From: Mariniblastus sp964414815
Lineage (GTDB): Bacteria > Planctomycetota > Planctomycetia > Pirellulales > Pirellulaceae
Direction: 5' to 3'
NCBI GenBank assembly: GCA_964414815.1
Contig: CAYPXY010000020.1
Span: forward strand, 1 to 64,000
Length of the DNA: 64,000 bases
Every line of letters begins with the position of its first letter. Within the stretch, counting starts at the first letter, position 1. The translations under genes were made by a program, and so were the position numbers. Shown piece by piece: positions 44,001 to 51,643 of the stretch. The notes beneath the pieces are model-generated. The model had not been told where the DNA came from. It saw only the letters and a program-made list of their open reading frames with translations, and searched no databases.

Positions 44001-45272
44001 ATGAAAACGCAATACCGGTTATCCCAATGGTTCGTCAAGGCAGCTTTCCTTTTGCTTGGAGGGTGCAGTATCGGGAATATCGATGCCCAAACGCTCACCA
44101 CGGTTGTCAATAACGGGGCTCCCTCGAACCGAGCCGATATCGTTTTCATTGGTGACGGCTATCAGTCTCATGAACTGGGAACCACCTATAGGTCGCATAT
44201 TGAGTCGACCTTGGATCACATGTTCGTGAATTCGCTCTCATCTCCATTCAATCGCTATCGAAACTTTTTCAACGTACATGCCGTCAATATCGCAAGTAAT
44301 CAATCCGGTGCGGATGATCCCATCAACAACATTTATGTGAATACAGCACTCGATGCCAGTTATCGATGGGACGGTGTCACTGACCGGCTGTTGTATTTCA
44401 GTACCAGCAAGGCGAATAGCGCGGTCAACGCAGCGCTCTCGGGTTCTGGAATTGACGTCGATATGCGAGTGGGATTGGTCAATCACGCGAAGTATGGAGG
44501 TGGAGGAGGACAGTGGGCTGTCTACTCAGGCGGGAATGCTACGGCGCGTGAAATTGCACTTCATGAGATCGGACATTCGTTTTCGGGATTGGCAGACGAA
44601 TATTTCTATGATCCCGACGCCACCTATACCGGAGGCGAGTTGTCTCAGTGGAACGTCACGAATAACCCGAACTCCGGAAAGTGGGATCGTTGGGTCGGAT
44701 ACAACGATCCCACTACAAACATCGGCCCTATCGGCTACTACGAGGGCGGTCGATACTACGCAAAAGGAATTTGGCGGCCATCAGACAATTCCAAAATGCG
44801 TGCCCTGGATCGTCCCTTTGACGCGATCAGTCGCGAAAAAATTATTTACGATATTTACTCACACGTCCGTCCGCTTGACTCCTGGCTTGACAATTCCAGT
44901 CTGTTGCTGGATCCGGAATATCTTTGGGTTTCGTCCGTCGATTCGGACGTGATCAAGGTCAAATGGTACCTCAACGGCGAGTTCCTGAATCGGTTTGGTG
45001 AGGACCTCAGTCTTGCGTCGCTGGGATTGACAACCGGTACTTATGAAATCTCTGCACTGGCCTACGACGAGATCTTGGACTATTCATTTTCGGGTGGATC
45101 CATGGATTGGTGGCGATTGGATTCTTCGAGATTGCAACAATCGGTTTCATGGAACGTTTCCTGGACCGCGATCCCTGAGCCTGGCTCCGCCTTCACGATC
45201 GTGCTGCTGGCAGGAATGATGTTTTATCGAGTGCGTCCTAAAATGAAATCAAATTTTGCCCCAGGCGAATAG
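44001..45272 (+). CDS. Secreted M64-type metallopeptidase with PEP-CTERM-like tail
   Basis: 423-aa exported protein. The M64 (IgA peptidase-like) pattern includes NRADIVFIGDGY near residue 45 and the zinc motif LHEIGHSFSGLADEY, with HExxH at 188-192. The C-terminus has the PEP-CTERM layout: PEP at about 393, a hydrophobic helix (AFTIVLLAGMMFY) and basic residues. It is probably processed by an exosortase-like system and acts at the cell surface or in biofilm matrix. An alternative reading of LLLGGC near residue 22 as a lipobox is weaker. Its last 49 bp overlap the convergent histidine kinase gene. Confidence 0.85.
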   Translation: MKTQYRLSQWFVKAAFLLLGGCSIGNIDAQTLTTVVNNGAPSNRADIVFIGDGYQSHELGTTYRSHIESTLDHMFVNSLSSPFNRYRNFFNVHAVNIASNQSGADDPINNIYVNTALDASYRWDGVTDRLLYFSTSKANSAVNAALSGSGIDVDMRVGLVNHAKYGGGGGQWAVYSGGNATAREIALHEIGHSFSGLADEYFYDPDATYTGGELSQWNVTNNPNSGKWDRWVGYNDPTTNIGPIGYYEGGRYYAKGIWRPSDNSKMRALDRPFDAISREKIIYDIYSHVRPLDSWLDNSSLLLDPEYLWVSSVDSDVIKVKWYLNGEFLNRFGEDLSLASLGLTTGTYEISALAYDEILDYSFSGGSMDWWRLDSSRLQQSVSWNVSWTAIPEPGSAFTIVLLAGMMFYRVRPKMKSNFAPGE

Positions 45273-46912
45273 TCGGGATCCAGCAAAACGTTTCCGCCAT
45301 GATTTTGAGCGATCCGCCAAGCCTTGGATAGCCCGAACCCCAGCCCGCGGCCGGCTTCACGCCCCGAAAAGAATGGATCAAACAAATGCGACTGAATCGA
45401 AGCCGGTACACCTGGCCCGGTGTCGGTAACGGAAAAGCGGATCGAATCTTGAGTGGGACGATCGACTCTCAGTTCGATTTGATTCGAATCCTTTCGCTGA
45501 CTTGATCCCTGAATCGACTCGATCGAGTTTCGTATCAGTGCCCTCAATGCGACCGTTAGTTGTTTTGGATCACATTCCACCGTGGATAGCCCCGGTGCGA
45601 TGCGAATCCTGAACGGAATTCTGCATGATGGGCTGGATTCCGCTTTTTCATCAAGCGTAGCAAGTACCTGGCGATTGAGTTCGCAAAGAAACTCTCTCAG
45701 GTCCACGACTTCAAAATGGGGCTGGGGCGGGTTCGCAAACAGCATCAAGTCCGAAATCATCTCGTGTGTTCGGATGGCCTGCTCGTAGATGATTGCCAGT
45801 TTGGCTCGTTTCTCAAGATCGGTCTCATTTTCGATCAGGGTCTGTGCTCGGGACGCAATATTGGCCAGCGGGTTATTGATTTCGTGGCTTGCTCCGTAGG
45901 CCAGTTGTTGCAGCGCACTCATCTTGGCCTGAAGTAGACAGCGCTCGAAGTGATCAGGCTCTGCCACAGCGACACCCGCCTCAGTAGTCTGCGGCTGGCC
46001 AGGTGGAAATCCCAACCCGAAGCGTAAGCGAGGGATAAAACGCGGTCCCTCGCTTACGCTTCGGGTTAAGATGGGAATATGATCAACCGTGGTACCCGAG
46101 GTTTCCACCCGCTCAGTCTCTGGTACCTGGAGTTGGGAAAGCCAGAATCTGGCGACGGGCCTGAGTCGATCATCGTCTTTCCAGTTGCGAACTGCTCGTT
46201 TGATCAGGCGTTTGGGCAAATCTTCCGAATCCAGGAGGGAGACCTGAAAAAAGTCGGCGAGCACATTATCTACCAAGAGGGCTGCTACACCGGAGTCGTC
46301 GGCTGGGCTGGTGGATTTCTCTGCGATCACTGTTGATAGCTTTGGAATCACAACCCGAAGCGTAAGCGAGGGATAAGGCGAGGGACCGCGTTTCTTCCCT
46401 CGCTTACGCTTCGGGTTATGATTTCCACCTGCCCAGTCTTCGGTCGTGATCTGCTGGAGCCATAGCCGGAGAAATTTCAGTCGCTTGACTGGGTTTCTTT
46501 CACGTAGAAAACGTTTGAGGGGTCGTTTCCAAATTGAACGACCCCTCATCGCAGGTTCGGTGTTGCTGTGGTCCATTGAATGGTAATGACTCAGCTCGTT
46601 GAGAAGCTTCGCGCGATCGATGTCCAGCCAATCAGCCGTTTCCGAAAGAGACTCAGGCGAACGATGGTGTTGCTCCCGAAATCGCAACACCGAATGAGCC
46701 AGTAACGCTGGGTTGAGCGCCAACAAATATTCCAGCGGTTGCCGTGATTCTTCGGGCAACTCTTCTGCGTCCGTGCATCCTGGGAAGACTTTATTGCAGT
46801 CCGCTTGTCGATCAAGCGACAACAAATACAAAATGTCGGATGCCGGACAGGGAAACACCAGGGTGTACTCCCGGTCGGCATGTCGAAAGGCAACGGGTGG
46901 GAGAGACAGCAT
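45224..46912 (-). CDS. Histidine kinase carrying two in-frame repeat insertions
   Basis: 562-aa cytoplasmic sensor kinase without membrane helices. The N-terminal 160 residues form an unrecognised helical region. The dimerisation/phospho-acceptor motif is GASHEINNPLANI (His at about 343). It is followed by an HATPase region with ALIRNSIESI, DTGPGVPASI and GRGLGFGLSKAWRI. Two insertions (residues about 162-201 and 268-304) correspond exactly to palindromic DNA elements, giving NPKRKRG/SLTLRV and LTRSVSEGP peptides. Without them it would be about 486 aa. The catalytic part is intact, so it is probably functional. It follows a response regulator gene by 53 bp. Confidence 0.88.
   Translation of the reverse strand: MLSLPPVAFRHADREYTLVFPCPASDILYLLSLDRQADCNKVFPGCTDAEELPEESRQPLEYLLALNPALLAHSVLRFREQHHRSPESLSETADWLDIDRAKLLNELSHYHSMDHSNTEPAMRGRSIWKRPLKRFLRERNPVKRLKFLRLWLQQITTEDWAGGNHNPKRKRGKKRGPSPYPSLTLRVVIPKLSTVIAEKSTSPADDSGVAALLVDNVLADFFQVSLLDSEDLPKRLIKRAVRNWKDDDRLRPVARFWLSQLQVPETERVETSGTTVDHIPILTRSVSEGPRFIPRLRFGLGFPPGQPQTTEAGVAVAEPDHFERCLLQAKMSALQQLAYGASHEINNPLANIASRAQTLIENETDLEKRAKLAIIYEQAIRTHEMISDLMLFANPPQPHFEVVDLREFLCELNRQVLATLDEKAESSPSCRIPFRIRIAPGLSTVECDPKQLTVALRALIRNSIESIQGSSQRKDSNQIELRVDRPTQDSIRFSVTDTGPGVPASIQSHLFDPFFSGREAGRGLGFGLSKAWRIAQNHGGNVLLDPDYSPGAKFDFILGRTR
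46002..46109. repeat. Family A1 element inside the histidine kinase gene (108 bp)
   Basis: The element is bounded by GGTGGA and TCCACC. Core arms 46014-46035 and 46046-46067 (22 bp, perfect) enclose a 10-nt loop. At 108 bp (36 codons) it keeps the frame. Read on the minus strand it encodes a peptide with ILTRSVSEGP, just before the kinase core. Confidence 0.9.
46310..46429. repeat. Family A1 element inside the histidine kinase gene (120 bp)
   Basis: It has the same ends as 46002-46109. Core arms are 46347-46373 and 46396-46422. A 12-bp expansion near 46371-46386 brings it to 120 bp (40 codons), again preserving the frame. On the minus strand it encodes NHNPKRKRG and SLTLRVV. Confidence 0.9.
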
Positions 46913-46965
46913 GTTAAATTCGCATCTGACCCGCTGCCCGACAATCCAAAAACCAAAAATCCAAA

Positions 46966-47559
46966 CTAGCTCGCTGCGGCTTCCTGATCTTCCATTTCCA
47001 GCATTTCACAGCAGCGTCGGATCAAATCTTCTACTTCGAACGGTTTGTTCATGAAATCATCGGCTCCGGCAAGCCGCAAATCATCGATCTTGTTTTGCTC
47101 GACCATGCCCGAAATACAAATCACCCGAACCGACTTCATCGTGGGATCGTTCCGCACTCGTTGGCAGACTTCCTTGCCATTGATGTCCGGCAGCATCACA
47201 TCGAGAACCACCATTTCCGGGCGAAAATCCTTGACCAGCATCCCGGCACCGAATCCGTTGTTCGCCGTACGAATGTCCCAGCGACCATCGGCTGTGAATG
47301 CATCCACCATCAAGTCTACCAGTTCCTGATCGTCATCCACGATCAACAAGCGATGCTTTCCATTTTCAAGAGCATCGGTGGGGATTCCGTTCTCTTTCAT
47401 GAAGGCATAGAGCTGCTCGCGGGGAATGCGACGAAAACGGCTTCCGGGAACTCGGAACCCTTTGAGACTGCCGTTGTCAAAACAGCGAATAATGGTTTGC
47501 TGGCTGACTTTACAGATTTTTGCGGCTTCGCCCGTCGTGAAGACCGTTTTATAACTCAT
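46966..47559 (-). CDS. Response regulator with N-terminal HTH and C-terminal receiver
   Basis: 197-aa protein with a reversed layout. Residues about 1-65 form an excisionase/MerR-like winged HTH (FTTGEAAKICKVSQQTIIRC, then SLKGFRVPGSRFRRIPREQL). The receiver domain occupies about 70-190, with DDDQELVD acidic residues, phospho-acceptor Asp in MVVLDVMLPDINGKE, and the KPFEVEDLI lysine. The start ATG at 47559 is preferred over the open frame to 47682 because GGGAGAGG lies at correct spacing. It is immediately upstream of the histidine kinase gene, so it is the cognate pair. The HTH probably binds DNA. Confidence 0.9.
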   Translation of the reverse strand: MSYKTVFTTGEAAKICKVSQQTIIRCFDNGSLKGFRVPGSRFRRIPREQLYAFMKENGIPTDALENGKHRLLIVDDDQELVDLMVDAFTADGRWDIRTANNGFGAGMLVKDFRPEMVVLDVMLPDINGKEVCQRVRNDPTMKSVRVICISGMVEQNKIDDLRLAGADDFMNKPFEVEDLIRRCCEMLEMEDQEAAAS

Positions 47560-48011
47560 GACCATCCTCTCCCTAGGTGGTGAAACCAACCTCAAAACAC
47601 GAGGTAGCGGCTTCGTTCGTTCAGTTTGAATTGACGAAGACTGGGTTCTTGAATCGTGCGGTCGAGCTTCTTCATCCGGCAAAGATTCGCCAAGATTCCC
47701 TACAAGAGTCTTTAGCTTGTCTCACTGACCGTGTTTACCGATTTCAATCAAATTGTGGATTTGATGCAATCAGCAACGTCAACCGAATTCGCCACGCTGA
47801 CCAGGATTACCAATCTTAACTTACTGCCGATTATAGCGAGCTGGAAAAGCTGGTCAAGATTGATTGAAACTGCGTAAATCACACAAGAATCGCTTGTTCG
47901 CTTTCGATGTTCTCGCTAAACTTCGCCCGAAACCAGGCGAGAATTTGAAGAGATTCGGGCTCATTTCATTTTTCTAACAAACCTTCCATTGCATCTTTTG
48001 ATCCCCAAACA
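47560..48011. other. Divergent intergenic region, no gene seen
   Basis: This 452-base gap lies between the divergent two-component and lipoprotein genes. It has no repeat family member and no convincing ORF. Possible complementary segments (CCCGAA near 47928 and TTCGGG near 47960) may form a weak hairpin before the lipoprotein gene. Both promoters must lie here. Confidence 0.4.
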
Positions 48012-48908
48012 ATGGCCTTCACATCAGTTCATCCCCATTTCACCCGGCTGCTTCGACGATCCGGCGCTCTCTCGTATCGCTGCAGTGCGGAGCGGGTGGC
48101 TTGCGGAATGGTCGTGTTCCTGCTGGTCCTGATCCAGTCAACGGGTTGTGCGGTGAAGTCCCAGCGTGGAGCCACCGAGCAACTCTTACTTTCGGACGCC
48201 GTGGATCAGGCAATTGGCGGAATCGACTTTTCAGTGCTGGCCGGGAAAAGCGTCTTTCTGGATACTTCCTATATCACCCGAGCCAACGGTCCCAACATCA
48301 TCAACTCGGATTACGTCATCAGTTCGATCCGCCATCAGTTGACCGCCGCGAGTTGTATGATTCAGCCGAAGCGTGAGGATGCTGAAATCGTGGTCGAACC
48401 TCGCGTGGGAACCCTTGGCACCGATGGCAACGAAATTATTTACGGGATTCCAGCCTCGGATCTAGGAAAAGCCATGACCGCAGCCTCGGCTTCGCCGGTT
48501 TCGTTGGGGTTGCTGCCGGAAGTGTCTTTGGGACGTCGGCATTCCCAGCACGCGGTCGCCAAGGTGATTGTTTATGCGTATGACCAACAGACATTGGAAC
48601 CGATTTGGCAATCCGGCATTGCCAAGGCCGAAAGCACCAGTCGTGATACGTGGATTCTCGGAGCCGGCCCCATCCAGAAGGGCACTCTCTACGAAGGCAC
48701 TCGCGTTGCGGGTAAGCGGCTCGAAGGTTCGCCCATCGATGACTTGCAGCGAGTGGTCGCTGACGAAGATACCAAACGAATGCCGCTCAAGTACGAATCG
48801 CCGCGCCAGTTTTCAAGTTTTGGAAAGCCCAACGCATCCTCCGAGGAGCCAGCGAGTGAACCGGAGGTTCAGCCTGCCGGACATACGGAAGAGGGTGATG
48901 GGGGATAG
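48012..48908 (+). CDS. Lipoprotein of unknown function (DUF6655-like)
   Basis: 298-aa protein. A hydrophobic segment (VACGMVVFLLVLIQSTGC) ends in a lipobox with Cys at residue 46. An ATG at 48108 would give a shorter and more typical leader. The mature part has SVFLDTSYITRANGPNIINSD, split as SVFLDTSYI and TRANGPNIINSD, and RVGTLGTDGNEIIYGIPAS. From memory this resembles planctomycete DUF6655 proteins. It is probably anchored in the periplasm, with a Pro/Glu-rich tail. Its function is unknown. Confidence 0.65.
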   Translation: MAFTSVHPHFTRLLRRSGALSYRCSAERVACGMVVFLLVLIQSTGCAVKSQRGATEQLLLSDAVDQAIGGIDFSVLAGKSVFLDTSYITRANGPNIINSDYVISSIRHQLTAASCMIQPKREDAEIVVEPRVGTLGTDGNEIIYGIPASDLGKAMTAASASPVSLGLLPEVSLGRRHSQHAVAKVIVYAYDQQTLEPIWQSGIAKAESTSRDTWILGAGPIQKGTLYEGTRVAGKRLEGSPIDDLQRVVADEDTKRMPLKYESPRQFSSFGKPNASSEEPASEPEVQPAGHTEEGDGG

Positions 48909-48925
48909 TTGTCAGTTGTCAGTTG

Positions 48926-49921
48926 TCAGTTGTGCAGCTTCTTCAGCTCATCTCCAGTACATCCAATCAAATCACTCGCAACCAGTGACACCTCACCGAA
49001 ACGGCGGGCTGCTTCGTCACCGGCAAGTCCGTGAAGGTGAACGCCCAGTCTTGCAGCATCAAGCGGCGACATCGCTTGGCCGATCAGCGCGGCGATGATC
49101 CCCGTCAGTACGTCGCCCGTTCCGCCCGTTGCCATTCCGGGATTGCCCGTTTGGTTGTGGAATAATTGCTTTCCGTTTGAAATGAGGGTTCGGTTGCCTT
49201 TCAAAACCACAACGATCGAATGGGTCTCGGCGAGTCCGATTGCTGCGTCCTCTCGCGTCTGGCGACTGCCATACGACGTCCCGGTGACTCGCTCGAATTC
49301 GCGATCATGGGGCGTCAGAATTCTTGGGCCAGCATGTTGACCCAACTCAACGCCACCATCGGACAGGCTGTTCAGTCCATCGGCATCAACGATCAGGGGT
49401 TGGCTGGCAAATTCGTAGACGTATTGGACCATCGCCTGCTGCGCATCGCCGCGCCCCATGCCGGGGCCGATCGCCACCACGTCCGCCCAAGCCAGTTCCT
49501 GCTCGACGGCCTCGAGGCTACTCAGAGCAAAGTGCCCATCGCGGCTCTCGCATCCGCGGGTCATGTAGCAGGGCGAAAACCCGGCGACGATGGACTGGAT
49601 TGCATCGGGGACCAAGACTTTCACCAGTCCCGCTCCAGCGCGTGTTGCCGCCATGGCGGTGAGGCCGATCGCACCTGCCATTCCCATCGAGCCGCCAATC
49701 AGCAGTACCTTGCCGTAGTCGCCCTTGTGCGAGTCGGGCCGCCTCGATGGCAATTTTAGCATAGGTATCGCATCGGCTGTCGGTGGTTCGCCGGGGCCAG
49801 CGACCGAGGGAGCGGATTCGGTTGTCCCGCTGGCAAATACCTGCGAGGTAAACTGCTCCAGACTCAGCCGACCCGCTCGAAACGACTTGGCCAGCTGTTG
49901 AAATTGGTTTCGGTTGATCAT
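48926..49921 (-). CDS. nnrD: ADP/ATP-dependent NAD(P)H-hydrate dehydratase
   Basis: 331-aa enzyme (YjeF C-terminal domain family) that repairs hydrated NAD(P)H in the cytoplasm. The signatures GSMGMAGAIGLTAMAATRAG, VAIGPGMGRGDA, VDADGLNSLSDGG, ILTPHDREFER and GNPGMATGGTGDVLTGIIA are present. Only the dehydratase domain is encoded; there is no fused epimerase, but the first 50 residues are a separate helical extension. The ATG at 49921 is chosen over the open frame to 49960. It is convergent with the DUF6655-like lipoprotein gene. Confidence 0.9.
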   Translation of the reverse strand: MINRNQFQQLAKSFRAGRLSLEQFTSQVFASGTTESAPSVAGPGEPPTADAIPMLKLPSRRPDSHKGDYGKVLLIGGSMGMAGAIGLTAMAATRAGAGLVKVLVPDAIQSIVAGFSPCYMTRGCESRDGHFALSSLEAVEQELAWADVVAIGPGMGRGDAQQAMVQYVYEFASQPLIVDADGLNSLSDGGVELGQHAGPRILTPHDREFERVTGTSYGSRQTREDAAIGLAETHSIVVVLKGNRTLISNGKQLFHNQTGNPGMATGGTGDVLTGIIAALIGQAMSPLDAARLGVHLHGLAGDEAARRFGEVSLVASDLIGCTGDELKKLHN

Positions 49922-49975
49922 AATGGAAGGCAACTGTACAGGGATACTGTGGAAAAGCAAGGAGATACTTATCGT

Positions 49976-50169
49976 AACCGTTCACTGAGGTTTAGCCGCA
50001 AGCCGAAGCCGACCGCCATTGGTTTGCAACGATCACAAAAAGCAGATCGGCTCATGGGTTGAAGCTGAAATATCGAGAAATGGTCGGCGCAGGCGCGCCG
50101 GAAGACGGTAGGGTGTCGTCTCCGTACTCAAACAGCCTGCCAATAAAATACGTACGTCCGTGAACGGTT
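49976..50169 (+). repeat. Family C element (194 bp)
   Basis: The ends AACCGTTCAC (49976-49985) and GTGAACGGTT (50160-50169) are perfect 10-bp inverted repeats. Internally it shares GTTTAGCCGCAAGCCGAAGC and GGTCGGCGCAGGCGCG with the other copies. It occupies part of the 500-base gap before argG, together with the family A1 element at 50193. Confidence 0.85.
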
Positions 50170-50192
50170 GAACAGCAGGTTGCAGATGGCCT

Positions 50193-50300
50193 GGTGGAAA
50201 TCATAACCCGAAGCGTTAGCGAGGGAAGAACTGCGGTCCCTCGCTTACGCTTCGGGTTATGATTCGAATATTATCAACAGTGATCGCTGAGATATCCACC
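50193..50300. repeat. Family A1 element upstream of argG (108 bp)
   Basis: The ends are GGTGGA and TCCACC. Core arms 50200-50226 and 50237-50263 (27 bp, one mismatch) enclose a 10-nt loop. Outside, the complementarity continues (CTGGTGG / CCACCAGCCCAG). It ends 121 bp before the argG ATG. Confidence 0.9.
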
Positions 50301-50421
50301 AGCCCAGGTTGTGGCTCCCCCCATCTGCAAATGACCAAGAGACGGTAAACTATGAGGTGCATGAAAGCCACGCAATCTCCAATTTATCAACGCAATTCAA
50401 ATCGAAAAAGGTAACCCATAA

Positions 50422-51636
50422 ATGTCTGACTGTGTTTTGGCCTATTCTGGAGGACTCGATACATCCGTGATTCTCGGCTGGTTGATCGATCAAGGCTATG
50501 ATGTTCATGCCGTTTATGTCGATCTGGGTCAGCCGTGCGAAGATCGCGAAGCCGTTTTAATCAAGGCCCGAAGTGCGGGCGCAAAATCGGCTCGTATCGT
50601 CGATGCACGCGAGGAACTGTGTCGTGATTTTGCATTTCCAGTTCTAGCCTGGCAAGCCAAATATGAAGGGCCGTATCTGCTGGGGACGTCAATCGCTCGT
50701 CCGCTGATTTCCAAAGTCTGTTTGCAGGTCGCTCGCGAAGTCGGCGCGACTGTCTTTGCGCACGGCGCCACCGGAAAAGGAAACGATCAATGCCGTTTCC
50801 AATTGGCGGCCGAAGCGCTCGATGCCAATATCACCGTCGTCGCGCCCTGGCGAATCAAAGCCTTCCGCGATCAGTTCCCCGGGCGGACGGAGTTGATCGC
50901 GTACTGCGAATCGAAAAATATTCCGGTCAAAGCATCGGCGGCAAAACCGTACAGCAGCGATGAAAACTGCCTGCATATCAGCTATGAAGCTGGAAAACTG
51001 GAATCGCTTGATGTCAATGGCGTGGAACTGGTAGAGTTCGGGATGGGCGTATCACCTGAAGCCGCTCCCGACAAAAAAGAAACGGTGACGATCGATTTTG
51101 AATCCGGCGTGCCCGTCGCTGTCAACGGAAAATCGTTGACCGCACTGGAAATCGTCGAAACCTTGAATCAACGGGGCGGTCGCAATGGAGTCGGGCGAAT
51201 CGACATGGTGGAAAATCGCTTTGTCGGAATGAAGAGTCGCGGAGTTTATGAAGCTCCCGGCATGACGATTCTGTATATGGCCCATCGGCTCGTGGAACAA
51301 CTGACGATGGATCGGGATTTGATGCACTTGCGAGATCGACTCTCGCCCGAAGTCGCCGAAATGGTCTACTACGGTTTCTGGTACTGTCCCAAGTTTGATG
51401 CGCTGCTGGCGTTCAACCAGCAAGCCCAGAAGAATGTCACCGGCAGCGTCACGCTGGACCTCTACAAAGGAAACATCGCGGTCGCCAAACGGTCAAGCCC
51501 GTTGAGCCTCTATGATGAGTCGATCGCCACGATGGAAGGCGGTGGCGCCTACAATCAGGACGACGCGGAAGGTTTTCTGAGAATTCAGGGATTGCCGGGA
51601 CGAGTTCAAGCTCGAATGAATCCGAGAGAGTATTGA
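50422..51636 (+). CDS. argG: Argininosuccinate synthase
   Basis: 404-aa enzyme that joins citrulline and aspartate using ATP in arginine synthesis. The PP-loop at the N-terminus is LAYSGGLDTSVILGWL. The conserved GATGKGNDQCRFQLAAEAL and SSDENCLHISYEAGKL segments are intact. An AAAGGT sequence precedes the ATG. The gene is followed after 7 bp by the methyltransferase-hydrolase fusion, which lacks a Shine-Dalgarno and may be translationally coupled. Confidence 0.96.
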   Translation: MSDCVLAYSGGLDTSVILGWLIDQGYDVHAVYVDLGQPCEDREAVLIKARSAGAKSARIVDAREELCRDFAFPVLAWQAKYEGPYLLGTSIARPLISKVCLQVAREVGATVFAHGATGKGNDQCRFQLAAEALDANITVVAPWRIKAFRDQFPGRTELIAYCESKNIPVKASAAKPYSSDENCLHISYEAGKLESLDVNGVELVEFGMGVSPEAAPDKKETVTIDFESGVPVAVNGKSLTALEIVETLNQRGGRNGVGRIDMVENRFVGMKSRGVYEAPGMTILYMAHRLVEQLTMDRDLMHLRDRLSPEVAEMVYYGFWYCPKFDALLAFNQQAQKNVTGSVTLDLYKGNIAVAKRSSPLSLYDESIATMEGGGAYNQDDAEGFLRIQGLPGRVQARMNPREY

Positions 51637-51643
51637 TTTATAA

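Noticed and set aside
44001..44070. Lipobox reading (LLGGC) for the M64 peptidase
   Set aside because: The longer signal peptide ending at DAQ and the PEP-CTERM-like tail fit better, although a lipoprotein is not excluded.
47560..48011. Riboswitch or small RNA before the lipoprotein gene
   Set aside because: Only a weak possible hairpin is seen, with no match to a riboswitch class I know.
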